From contig NZ_BCRG01000002.1 in assembly GCF_001552475.1 (NCBI RefSeq), forward strand, positions 1-64,000: a DNA stretch of 64,000 nucleotides, given 5' to 3'. Each line of letters begins with the position of its first letter. Position 1 is the first letter of the stretch. This DNA comes from Microbacterium oleivorans NBRC 103075 (GTDB lineage Bacteria > Actinomycetota > Actinomycetes > Actinomycetales > Microbacteriaceae). The notes beneath the pieces were generated by a model. It saw only the letters and a program-made list of their open reading frames with translations, searched no databases and was not told where the DNA came from. Below, one piece after another: positions 26,366 through 33,739 of this stretch. Position numbers and translations under genes: made by a program.

Positions 26366-26734
26366 GGGGATGATCGGTTTCGACATCGCCTGTGACTCTG
26401 CGAGAAGCGGGCCGAGGATGCAGGGTTATCTCGTAAACGATCTCTGCGAACCAATAACTGCCAATAAGAAGCAGTCCGACTTCGCCCTCGCTGCGTAAGC
26501 AGCTAGCTCGAGTCCGTCAGTCCGTGAGTGATCCCCTCATGGTCCCTGGCGTCATTTAAGGGATCTCGCTGCGCGGCGTCGCCTGAGCGTCACGCGGGAC
26601 TTTTTCAGGCTGGGCTCGTCGACTCATGTGTCTGTACGAAGTGTCGGGGCCGAGTAGAACGCCATTTACAGACTGCGCCCGGAGAAGACGCCGTCTCTCA
26701 GCGATGGACGGGGGTTCGATTCCCCCCATCTCCA
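26366..26734 (+). ncRNA. ssrA: Transfer-messenger RNA (tmRNA)
   Basis: About 369 bases in one-piece form. The 5' end GGGGATG pairs with CATCTCC at the 3' end to form the tRNA-like acceptor stem, discriminator A at 26734, and a T-arm with GGTTCGATTCC precedes it. The CCA is not encoded. The tag reading frame at 26460-26498 begins at a GCC resume codon and encodes ANKKQSDFALAA followed by TAA; the ALAA end is the usual protease degron. It works with SmpB to rescue stalled ribosomes. Confidence 0.97.
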
Positions 26735-26755
26735 CGAACCGTTGTCACGGAGCAG

Positions 26756-26787
26756 AAGCCCCCGATCCGTTCTCGGATCGGGGGCTT
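26756..26787. terminator. Strong hairpin after ssrA, shared with the convergent lipoprotein gene
   Basis: A perfect 14-bp stem (AAGCCCCCGATCCG and its complement) with a TTCT loop. There is no long U-run, but the stem is very stable, and it lies between the tmRNA and the 3' end of the minus-strand lipoprotein gene, so it could stop both. Confidence 0.8.
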
Positions 26788-26797
26788 CGTCGTTGGC

Positions 26798-27373
26798 TCA
26801 CCCGAGGTCGATGAGGTCGAGACCCTGCTTGGTGTCCGACACCTCGACCCACCCCTCACGGAAGAGGTAGGTCATTCCGTACCCCTCGTCATCGACGCGC
26901 AGGGCGGATGCAGGGTCCTCGGTGACCAGGACGCCTCGGGAGTCGTCTTCGAGGAGCCAACCTTCCGCTTCGAGCGCTGTCCGTGTAGCGGACGCATCGG
27001 CATCGCTGATCGGCGACCACCCGAAGAGCACCAGGTCATCGTTCGTGGGGGAGGTGAAATCACCCCAGGTGCAGGATGTGCCCTGCGGGAGTTCCAGGTC
27101 GAGGATCACGAACGGATCCTCGCGGACGGTCCAGCCCGTCGCCGTGAACGTGTCCACGGTCTCGGACGACAGCATGTTCTCGCACGTGACGTCCTCGGGG
27201 TCTATCGTCGGCGACGCGACGGGCGGAGCGCCGGGGGCGTCGGGGGAGGCGCTTGCGCCGGGAGCGGTACTCGGGCCCCCCTGAGGAGCGCACCCGGTCG
27301 TGAAGGCAGCCGTGGACACGACCGCCGCGAGGACCATCACCGCACGCCGCGAGCGCGCCCGGGGAGCCCTCAC
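26798..27373 (-). CDS. Predicted lipoprotein of unknown function
   Basis: A 191-residue exported protein. A basic n-region (RAPRARSRR), hydrophobic core and lipobox (TTGC, Cys at about 28) are followed by a Pro/Ser/Ala linker to about residue 57 and a globular domain with two Cys (VTCENML, TSCTWGD) that may form a disulfide. I do not recognise the family; the layout is that of many actinobacterial surface lipoproteins. GTG start overlapping the hisN stop by 4 bases, so it is co-transcribed with hisN. Confidence 0.8.
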   Translation of the reverse strand: MRAPRARSRRAVMVLAAVVSTAAFTTGCAPQGGPSTAPGASASPDAPGAPPVASPTIDPEDVTCENMLSSETVDTFTATGWTVREDPFVILDLELPQGTSCTWGDFTSPTNDDLVLFGWSPISDADASATRTALEAEGWLLEDDSRGVLVTEDPASALRVDDEGYGMTYLFREGWVEVSDTKQGLDLIDLG

Positions 27374-28194
27374 GTCTGCAGCATCCCGAGGAACGAGTCA
27401 TGGAGGATGCCGTTCGTGGCGAGCGACGAACGCGAGTCGAGGCGCTCCGCCCCGTCGATGTCGGTGAAGCGGCCGCCGGCCTCGAGGATGATCGGCACGT
27501 GTGCGGCGATGTCGTACTCGCGGACGCCGAACTCCGCCACGAACTCGAGACGGCCCTCCGCGAGCAGCATGTACGGCCACGCGTCCCCGTAGCCGCGGTC
27601 GCGCCAGACTGCGCGAGAAAGCCGCAGCAGGTCGTCTGTGCGACCCACGGCATCCCACTGACCGATGCTCTGGAAGCTGATGCTCGACTCTTCTATCGTG
27701 GCGACGGTCGAGGCGCGGATAGACCGAGTCGATCCGTCGGGGCCGCAGGTCCAAGCTCCCTCGCCCGTCGCCCCCCACCATCGGCGCGAGATCGCCGGCT
27801 GGCTGACGACGCCGACACGGGGGACGCCGTCGATGACGAGAGCGATCAGGGTCGCCCACATCGGAATGCCCTTGAGATAGTTCGCCGTGCCGTCGATGGG
27901 GTCGATGATCCACTGACGTCGCGTGTTGCCGCTCGTGCCGTATTCCTCACCGAGAATCCCGTCCGCCGGTTGTTCGCGGGCGAGGAGTTCGCGGATGGCA
28001 CGCTCGGTCGCCAGATCGGCTTCGGTCACGTGTGTGGCGTCCGCTTTGGTGCTGATCTCGAGATCGGCGGCGTCGAAGCGTTCCATCGAGACGCGGTCCG
28101 CGGCATCCGCGAGGCGAAGGGCGAAGGCCAGGTCGTCTCTGAGGTCGCCGTCGTAGGGGGCGTTCCAGTCCGTCGAAGGGGGAGGGGGCGTCAC
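27370..28194 (-). CDS. hisN: Histidinol-phosphatase of the inositol monophosphatase family
   Basis: A 274-residue Mg2+-dependent phosphatase. IMPase motifs: GEEYG (metal-binding Glu), WIIDPIDGTANYLKG (metal-binding Asp residues), and the C-terminal EYDIAAHVPIILEAGG. In actinobacteria this clade (HisN) dephosphorylates histidinol phosphate in histidine synthesis, but inositol or fructose bisphosphate phosphatase activity cannot be excluded from sequence alone. The GTG at 28194 follows a TATCCT -10 by 6 bases, and GGAGG also lies in that gap. Confidence 0.85.
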   Translation of the reverse strand: MTPPPPSTDWNAPYDGDLRDDLAFALRLADAADRVSMERFDAADLEISTKADATHVTEADLATERAIRELLAREQPADGILGEEYGTSGNTRRQWIIDPIDGTANYLKGIPMWATLIALVIDGVPRVGVVSQPAISRRWWGATGEGAWTCGPDGSTRSIRASTVATIEESSISFQSIGQWDAVGRTDDLLRLSRAVWRDRGYGDAWPYMLLAEGRLEFVAEFGVREYDIAAHVPIILEAGGRFTDIDGAERLDSRSSLATNGILHDSFLGMLQT

Positions 28195-28200
28195 GCCTCC

Positions 28201-28206
28201 AGGATA
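28201..28206 (-). promoter_or_regulatory. -10 hexamer TATCCT for hisN, leaderless
   Basis: TATCCT on the minus strand, 6 bases before the GTG of hisN. Confidence 0.45.
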
Positions 28207-28250
28207 CGGCGTCCGCCTGGGGCCTCGATTGGCGGAGTACCTGATCGTGA

Positions 28251-28259
28251 TGCTAGTGT
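28251..28259 (+). promoter_or_regulatory. Extended -10 element TGCTAGTGT for tRNA-Lys
   Basis: A TGN-TANNNT extended -10, with a possible -35 (TTGGCG) 19 bases before the hexamer. The predicted transcript would start about 23 bases upstream of the tRNA. Confidence 0.4.
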
Positions 28260-28288
28260 TGACCCTCGGTTCGAGTTATTCGAATCAC

Positions 28289-28361
28289 GCACCTCTAGCT
28301 CAATCGGCAGAGCAACTGACTCTTAATCAGTGGGTTCTCGGTTCAAGTCCGAGGGGGTGCA
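28289..28361 (+). tRNA. tRNA-Lys (anticodon CTT)
   Basis: 73 bases. Acceptor stem GCACCTC pairs with GGGGTGC (one T-G), discriminator A, anticodon loop CTCTTAA with anticodon CTT, T-loop GTTCAAGTC. CCA is not encoded. Confidence 0.97.
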
Positions 28362-28366
28362 CGGAC

Positions 28367-28408
28367 GGCCCCGGTCACTCTCGCCAGTGACCGGGGTCTT
28401 CTTCTTTT
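28367..28408. terminator. Intrinsic terminator after tRNA-Lys
   Basis: An 11-13 bp GC-rich stem (CCCCGGTCACT with AGTGACCGGGG) with a 6-base loop, followed by TTCTTCTTTT. It is also placed to terminate corA, transcribed toward it from the right. Confidence 0.85.
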
Positions 28409-28426
28409 CGAGGAGTGGACGGCCTC

Positions 28427-29425
28427 TCAGAGCCATCGCTTCTTCTTGAAGATCACGTAGAGGACGACCGAACTGACGACCATCAGTCCGAGCGCCATCG
28501 GGTAGCCATAGGTCCAGTGCAGTTCCGGCATATTGTCGAAGTTCATGCCGTAGATCGTTCCGACGAGGGTCGGCCCGAACAGGATCGCCGCCCACCCGGA
28601 GATCTTCTTGACCTGCTCGTTCTGTTCGAGCGAGGTGTCGGTCTGACGCTGCGTGACGAGCGTGGAATGCACCGTGAGCGCGTTGTCGAGGATGGATCGG
28701 AACGCGACGATGCGCTCGTTGAGGCGGATGACGTGGTCCAGCACGTCCCGGAGCGACCGCTGCAGCTCGATGTCCACCCCGTACTTGTCTGAGCCCTGGA
28801 GAAGGCGCTGCAGCATGTCGTCGAGGGGGAGGGTGGACTTGTGAAGGCCGATGACCTCGCGCGCGAGCGCGTAGATTCGCTGCGACAACCCGGCGTCGTC
28901 ACCGCCGAACAGCTTCTCCTCGATCTCGTCGATGTCGTTCTCGACTCCGGCGAGGACGGGGGCGTACTCGTCGACCACCTGATCGAGGATCGCGTAGAGG
29001 ATCGCCTCGGGGCCCATCCGGAGGAGTTCGGGCTGCTTCTCCATGCGGGCCCGGACCTGGGCCAGGTCGGGGGAGTCCGCGTGGCGGACGGTCACGACGA
29101 AGTCCGGCCCGACGAAGACGTGAAGCTCCCCGAACGCCACCGACTCGTTGGCGTCGTCGTAGTGGGCCGGGCGGAGGACCGCGAACAGGACATCGCCGAA
29201 GCGCTCCAGCTTCGCTCGCTGGTGACCGGTCAGGGCGTCTTCCACGGCGAGCGGGTGGAGGGAGAACTCCGAGGCGACAGCAGCGACCTCTTTTTCGGTG
29301 GGACGGTACAGGCCGATCCACGCCATGCCCTGGTGGTCGCGCATGTGCTCGAACGTCTCAGTGAGGTTCGCGGGATCCTGGATGCGGCGGCCGTCCACGT
29401 ACACGGCGTTGTCGACGATGGGCAT
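28427..29425 (-). CDS. corA: Magnesium/cobalt transporter CorA
   Basis: A 332-residue pentameric channel subunit. It has a large cytosolic N-terminal domain, a long helix rich in charged residues, and two C-terminal transmembrane helices. The GMN selectivity motif is present at the end of the first helix (TIYGMNFDNMPEL), and the C-terminus ends in a Lys/Arg cluster (FKKKRWL), all diagnostic for CorA. It takes up Mg2+. Confidence 0.95.
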   Translation of the reverse strand: MPIVDNAVYVDGRRIQDPANLTETFEHMRDHQGMAWIGLYRPTEKEVAAVASEFSLHPLAVEDALTGHQRAKLERFGDVLFAVLRPAHYDDANESVAFGELHVFVGPDFVVTVRHADSPDLAQVRARMEKQPELLRMGPEAILYAILDQVVDEYAPVLAGVENDIDEIEEKLFGGDDAGLSQRIYALAREVIGLHKSTLPLDDMLQRLLQGSDKYGVDIELQRSLRDVLDHVIRLNERIVAFRSILDNALTVHSTLVTQRQTDTSLEQNEQVKKISGWAAILFGPTLVGTIYGMNFDNMPELHWTYGYPMALGLMVVSSVVLYVIFKKKRWL

Positions 29426-29482
29426 GCGTCGATTCTCCGCCCTGCAAGATGAGCGGATGCCGCGCGCCGCGCCGCGCGGATC

Positions 29483-29863
29483 TCAGCCGAGCGTCGGGCG
29501 CAACTCCGCCTCGATCGCGTCGAGGTTGGCGGGGGTCACCTTCCACCGGGACGCATCCGAGTCCTCGAAGGTGATCTCGTACGCCTTGACGTCGCGATCG
29601 AACTGCACCAGGAACTTGACGGGCAGAGCCTGTCCGTCGGGGTAGCGGTCCGCGAGGTAGGCCTCGACGGCGGGCATGATCTGAGACGGGCGAGCCGTGA
29701 CCGCAGAGACCGCGCCATCGGGTGAGTACGCGAAACCGGACACGGCGCTGAGTCGGCCCCCGCCCAGGCTGATGACCATCGAGAACGACTTCCAGTCATC
29801 CGCCGCGCCGATCATGTGAGTGACGACGGCCCGGATGAGGTCTGCGGTGGGATCGGTGGTCAT
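29483..29863 (-). CDS. Putative immunity protein of the adjacent nuclease toxin (YezG/DUF600-like)
   Basis: A 126-residue acidic cytosolic protein, without signal or membrane segment. It begins with a helix (IRAVVTHMIGAADDWKSF), continues with beta-type segments and ends FEDSDASRWKVTPANLDAI. The layout resembles the DUF600/YezG immunity family by eye, with low certainty. It is 24 bases downstream of the nuclease gene in the same direction, the standard position for an immunity gene, and this context is the stronger argument. Confidence 0.55.
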   Translation of the reverse strand: MTTDPTADLIRAVVTHMIGAADDWKSFSMVISLGGGRLSAVSGFAYSPDGAVSAVTARPSQIMPAVEAYLADRYPDGQALPVKFLVQFDRDVKAYEITFEDSDASRWKVTPANLDAIEAELRPTLG

Positions 29864-29887
29864 GTCGCTCCTTGTCGCCCGTCAGCG

Positions 29888-30517
29888 TCAGGGCATGTCC
29901 CGCGAGGGAATGCGGTCAAAGACCTGATCAGGCTGGTTGTAGAAGTGCGGGGTGTTCTGATACCGGACGCGGTTCGTCACCGGGTCGGTGACCGTGTAGA
30001 CGACTTCGAACGTATCAGGGACGGTCGCGCCGGGCGGGTACACATCGATGGTGTAGTCGATCTGATAGCCCTTGGAGGTCCAGTCCGCCCATTCGTTCTC
30101 CATCGTCTTCCAGGCGCCTCGGTTGAGGTTCGCGATCTGCGGGACGATACCCGGGTTCGGTGTGTCGCCGAAGAAGCGGTGGGCGCCCAGGTGCCCGCCG
30201 TCGTAGCCTCCGTCGCCGAGCCGTCCGATGTCCGTGGCGTTGTCGCCGCGCGTCGAACTGCCGAAGTCTTCTCGGATGTGTCCGTACTCGGTGATGGGAC
30301 GGTTCGTCTGGGGGTCGTAGACGGTGACCTTGGCGTTGCCGTTGCGGGTCGTGACGACCGCGTCGTTGAAGTTGTCCTCGTCGCGGACGCGGCGAACGAT
30401 CGTGTCGAGATGGCCGTCCATGTTGTCGGCGAGCTGGTGCAGCTTGTCTTTCATGCGGCCAGCACCCGTGATGACCGCTTGGCGGGCTTCGCGGAAGACG
30501 GGCTTCAGTGCGCTCAT
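29888..30517 (-). CDS. DNA/RNA non-specific endonuclease toxin domain protein
   Basis: A 209-residue protein. Residues about 1-50 are helical; residues 65-160 match the Endonuclease_NS_2-type fold with the catalytic motif GGHLGAHRFFG (H109, H113) and PQIANLNRGAWKTMENEW (N130, N132). This is the C-terminal domain type of secreted polymorphic toxins. Its ATG shares one base with the TGA of the upstream CpnT-like gene (TGATG), so it is translationally coupled. The frame stays open upstream, but there it is a shadow of the other gene. It may be a separate toxin chain, or a frameshifted descendant of a fused toxin. Confidence 0.8.
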   Translation of the reverse strand: MSALKPVFREARQAVITGAGRMKDKLHQLADNMDGHLDTIVRRVRDEDNFNDAVVTTRNGNAKVTVYDPQTNRPITEYGHIREDFGSSTRGDNATDIGRLGDGGYDGGHLGAHRFFGDTPNPGIVPQIANLNRGAWKTMENEWADWTSKGYQIDYTIDVYPPGATVPDTFEVVYTVTDPVTNRVRYQNTPHFYNQPDQVFDRIPSRDMP

Positions 30518-31224
30518 CAGGAATCGCCTCCGAAATCGAGCGCGGAGAAATCCGCGAAGAACGTCGTCGTGATGCTCTGGATGTCGGCGCCGTGGAGCTT
30601 CATATCCGACCGAGCGGACTCGAGCGCCGCGAGATCGGCGTGGAATTCGTCCGAGTCGCCAGCCGCGCCTTCGACGAGGGGTGCGTCGAGGACGGCGTCG
30701 ATGATGGCGGGCAGTTCTTCGGACAGGGGCTCGATCACGGCCGGAGCGAGCTGCATGAGGAGTTGCTCGACGGCGATGTCCACCGCGGCGTTGAGGAGCT
30801 TCTTCTTGATGAGGAGCATGGGGCCCGCGCCGGCAGCGGTGATCGGGTTGGTCAGCATCGCCACCAGTGTGATGAGCGTCGACGACACATCGACGATGAC
30901 CTTCATCTTGAGAGCGAAGATGGCCTCCGCCCCGATGTCCATGGCGACGGCTGCCGGGGGCATGAGGTCGACCAGTTTCTGCAGATTCTGGGAGCGGTTC
31001 GCCGTCCATGCTCCGACTGTTGCGGGACCTGTCTGGCCCTGAATCGCTGCGCTCACGTCGTTGTTGACCTTGCGGTCGACGGATTGGATGACCTCTTCGA
31101 GGTCGGAGCCCAGGTTGCGGAGGAGGTCGGCGCCCTTTCGCACCTCATCCTCGTCGATGTCCGGCCAATCGAATCCGAGCTTCTCCATGACCCATACGAG
31201 GTCATTCGGCAACATCATCCCCAT
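30517..31224 (-). CDS. WXG100-like / CpnT N-terminal-like protein
   Basis: A 235-residue, almost all-helical protein. The start (PNDLVWVMEKLGFDWPDIDEDEVRKGADLLRNL region) resembles the N-terminal domain of mycobacterial CpnT and other WXG-like T7SS substrates. A central hydrophobic segment (IVDVSSTLITLVAMLTNPITAAGAG) could insert into membranes, and a last helical part (FHADLAALESARSDM) follows. In CpnT such a domain carries a fused C-terminal toxin; here the nuclease is encoded as the next, coupled gene. No ESX secretion genes lie in the window. Confidence 0.65.
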   Translation of the reverse strand: MGMMLPNDLVWVMEKLGFDWPDIDEDEVRKGADLLRNLGSDLEEVIQSVDRKVNNDVSAAIQGQTGPATVGAWTANRSQNLQKLVDLMPPAAVAMDIGAEAIFALKMKVIVDVSSTLITLVAMLTNPITAAGAGPMLLIKKKLLNAAVDIAVEQLLMQLAPAVIEPLSEELPAIIDAVLDAPLVEGAAGDSDEFHADLAALESARSDMKLHGADIQSITTTFFADFSALDFGGDS

Positions 31225-31331
31225 CGCGCACCTCCTGGGGAAAGAGTACGAACGACGCGGGCTCGAGGGAATGGGGAGAAGTCCCCACCGGATGCCGCCG
31301 CCGGGTTCGGAGCCCGCAGCGGCATCCGGCG

Positions 31332-31544
31332 TCAGGACGACAGCTTGTTCAGCGCCGACCCTTTGTGAGCAGCCTGGGCCCCCGTCTTCTCCGACTCGAC
31401 GATGAACGCGGGTTCCTCCGTGGAGGCGGTGAAGTGCTGTCCATCGAACGTGAAGTCGCTGGTCTTGCGCTCCGTGACTGTGCCCTGGGTGCGCCCCTGG
31501 GACGTGTTCCAGCTGACGCGGTCACCCTTCTTCAGATCTGCCAT
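31332..31544 (-). CDS. DUF2945 (hypervirulence-associated TUDOR-like) small protein
   Basis: A 70-residue protein with the family core KKGDRVSWNTSQGRTQGTV and TASTEEPAFIVESEKTGAQAAHK. DUF2945 proteins are small single-domain SH3/Tudor-like proteins of unknown function, common in bacteria. Its ATG lies inside the 3' end of the upstream membrane protein gene (23-base overlap), so it is the distal gene of that operon. Confidence 0.85.
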   Translation of the reverse strand: MADLKKGDRVSWNTSQGRTQGTVTERKTSDFTFDGQHFTASTEEPAFIVESEKTGAQAAHKGSALNKLSS

Positions 31545-32133
31545 GCTCTTCCTTCCTGTTCGCCGCGACGAGCGCGGTCCGGCTGAGGGGGATGCCGGCG
31601 GTCAGGACGCCTGCCAGCAACGCACCGAGCCCACCGATGGACATGTCCCCGATCGTGTCGCGGTAGGTGACGAAGATGTCGGGCGCGAGGAAGGTCTTGC
31701 CCAGCCACTCGATCATCTCCCACACGGCACTGATCGCGAGGCCGATGGTCGGGACGAGGACGACGGTGCTCCGGCGAGTGCCCGGCGAGGCGACGACGTC
31801 GAATCGCCGGAGGAGCAGCAGCGCCATCGCCGCGATGACTCCCGTGGCGACGAAGTGGACCACCAAGTCCCACCACGCGATCGTCCGGTAGAGATCGAGG
31901 ACGTTGCTCCAGGCGGCCACCGTCACTGTCGCGCCGAAGAGGACATCGAACCCAGGGCGTGAACCGATCAGTCGCGGCACCAGGAGGGCCGGGAGAGCGA
32001 GCGCGAGGATGCCGGCATCCGTCGCCGTCGACCAGATGAAGGCTGCCAGCACGCTCAGCAGGCCGAGGGTGCGGATGCCGTCGGCCGCCCACTCCGTGAC
32101 GGTGGTCGGTGGACGCAAGAAGTCGTTCCTCAC
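31522..32133 (-). CDS. YjdF/DUF2238-like membrane protein
   Basis: A 203-residue protein with about six transmembrane helices. Conserved polar residues fall in the DUF2238 pattern: WWDLVVHFVATG, AVWEMIEWLGKTF and YRDTIGDMSIGGLGALLAG. Function unknown. The GTG at 32133 overlaps the stop of the upstream endonuclease-family gene (GTGA). The last residues are charged (RKEEHGRSEEG). Confidence 0.65.
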   Translation of the reverse strand: MRNDFLRPPTTVTEWAADGIRTLGLLSVLAAFIWSTATDAGILALALPALLVPRLIGSRPGFDVLFGATVTVAAWSNVLDLYRTIAWWDLVVHFVATGVIAAMALLLLRRFDVVASPGTRRSTVVLVPTIGLAISAVWEMIEWLGKTFLAPDIFVTYRDTIGDMSIGGLGALLAGVLTAGIPLSRTALVAANRKEEHGRSEEG

Positions 32134-32948
32134 TGCGGCACCTCTATCACGGCGTGGACGGCCAGGTGGTCGGACGGCGCGACACCATCCTCGAGTCGGG
32201 CATCGATGCCGATGCGTTCCACGGCGATGTCGGTCGTGACCAGAATCCAGTCGATACGCGCACCGAATCGCACCGGTGGCCGATAGCCCGCATAGGTGCC
32301 GTACGGCGGGGTGACGCGCTCTGCCGCCACAGCCCACGCGTCGAGCAAGAGGTCGCTTCTCTGCAATGCAGCGAGGGCCGGCGAGCCCGCGCCCGCGTTC
32401 AGATCTCCCATCACGACGGTGGGAAGGCCCGTTCGCCGGACTTCCCGGCGAACGGCTTCGGCTCCTCGGATACGTGATCGCGAGGAGAACGGGTCGAGAT
32501 GCGTGTTGATGACGGCGAGGTCACTGCGCGTCCGGCGGTCGCGGAACACTCCCACGACCATCGCACGAGGAAGAGGATTGCCCCAGGAGCGGGACCCCGC
32601 CTCATCCGGGGAGTCCGACAGGGCGAGCTGTCGGCCCTCGAGGAGCTCCAGGCGAGTCTGGTCGAAGAAGATCGGGCACCCCTCTCCCTGTCCTCGGCGT
32701 CGCCGGCCCGCACCGATCCGGGCGTAGGAGGGCCCGAGAGCGCGACGTATGTCGAGCGCGGGAGCGGGGAGGACCTCCTGCGCGCCGAGGAGGCTGGGTG
32801 ACTCCCGCGAGAGCACCTGCATCATCGCTGGCCGGCGACGGTCCCAACGGTCGACGGATCGAGTCAGCAGTCGAGGGAGCGGGCGGCGCACGTTGAACGT
32901 CGCCACGTGAAGCAGGTCGTCATCGACGTCGCCCAGAACACTGCTCAT
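32130..32948 (-). CDS. Endonuclease/exonuclease/phosphatase family protein
   Basis: A 272-residue EEP-fold metal-dependent hydrolase. Motifs: VATFNVRR at the N-terminus, LGAQEV (metal-binding Glu), VINTHLDP (catalytic His), VVMGDLNAGAGS (Asp and Asn) and APSDHLAVHAVI (C-terminal catalytic His). There is no signal peptide. Substrate may be a phosphodiester in nucleic acid or lipid; family members vary too widely to decide. ATG 32948 overlaps the stop of the glycosyltransferase gene by 4 bases; an in-frame upstream ATG (33008) lies within that gene and is less likely. Confidence 0.85.
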   Translation of the reverse strand: MSSVLGDVDDDLLHVATFNVRRPLPRLLTRSVDRWDRRRPAMMQVLSRESPSLLGAQEVLPAPALDIRRALGPSYARIGAGRRRRGQGEGCPIFFDQTRLELLEGRQLALSDSPDEAGSRSWGNPLPRAMVVGVFRDRRTRSDLAVINTHLDPFSSRSRIRGAEAVRREVRRTGLPTVVMGDLNAGAGSPALAALQRSDLLLDAWAVAAERVTPPYGTYAGYRPPVRFGARIDWILVTTDIAVERIGIDARLEDGVAPSDHLAVHAVIEVPQ

Positions 32949-33736
32949 CCGGTCGGCTCCGACGGCGTGATGCGGCGCGCCGTACGGCGCCGGGTGAGCC
33001 GGGCCCACCGGAGCGGCGGGAAATCGGCGGGCCAGTGGCGGACGACCGTCCGGCGGCCACGGTCCACCCGCTGGAGGAACGCCGAGGCGGAGGAGAACGG
33101 GCGCATCGAGATCCCCATTGCTGCTGCGGGGACGAATCTGATCCGGTGGCGTTCTCCCAGGTGGAAGGAAAGGTCGAGATCGTCGTGGATCTCGGGGTCG
33201 TCACGGTGAACCGTCGCGCTCACGCGCTGCCAGGCATCCCGACGCATACCCAGATTCGAGCCGAAGAGCGGTAGGTGGCCGAGCGTCGGGGTGAGCACGA
33301 GCGCGTAGACGCCGAGGTACGCGGCGGCGAGCGTCGATCGGAGAGTGCGCGGGCCGTCGATGAACCGCGCGCCGCCAGCGAAGACATCGACGTCCGGGCG
33401 CCGTCCGGCGAACGTCCGCATGGTCCCCACCCACGTTGCGGCGGGAAGGCAGTCTGCGTCGAGACGGAGGATCAGTTCTCCGGCGGCAGCGTCGTAGCCG
33501 ACGGCGGCCGCGGCAGGGATGCCGGGGCGTTCACACGCGAGGACAATTGCTCCGCCCTCGCGGGCCACACGGGCGGAATCGTCCTGTGAGCCGTTGTCGA
33601 CCACGATGATCTCGTCTGCCGGTTCGGTCTGAAGCGCGAGGGCCCGCAGGCACCGCCGGAGTCCGGCCGCATCGTCCTTCACGGGGATGACGACGGTGAC
33701 GGATCCGGCGGTCGGCCGCGGGCCCTCAGCTGTCAT
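32945..33736 (-). CDS. Family 2 glycosyltransferase
   Basis: A 263-residue GT-A fold enzyme. It shows VTVVIPVKDDAAGLRRCL, DEIIVVDNGSQDDSA (nucleotide-sugar binding), the DxD-like LRLDADCLP, and HDDLDLSFHLGE corresponding to the acceptor/base region. A hydrophobic stretch (LAAAYLGVYALVLTPTLG) suggests membrane association. The acceptor is unknown. It is the first gene of a four-gene coupled run (glycosyltransferase, EEP hydrolase, YjdF-like, DUF2945). The osmoprotectant binding-protein gene ends 3 bases upstream of it in transcription order, so read-through is possible. Confidence 0.85.
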   Translation of the reverse strand: MTAEGPRPTAGSVTVVIPVKDDAAGLRRCLRALALQTEPADEIIVVDNGSQDDSARVAREGGAIVLACERPGIPAAAAVGYDAAAGELILRLDADCLPAATWVGTMRTFAGRRPDVDVFAGGARFIDGPRTLRSTLAAAYLGVYALVLTPTLGHLPLFGSNLGMRRDAWQRVSATVHRDDPEIHDDLDLSFHLGERHRIRFVPAAAMGISMRPFSSASAFLQRVDRGRRTVVRHWPADFPPLRWARLTRRRTARRITPSEPTG

Positions 33737-33739
33737 GGG

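Noticed and set aside
30518..31009. In-frame extension of the nuclease gene upstream (fused toxin)
   Set aside because: In that frame the sequence is His/Arg/Gly-rich shadow translation of the CpnT-like gene; the real N-terminal domain is in another frame, so a simple fusion is not encoded.
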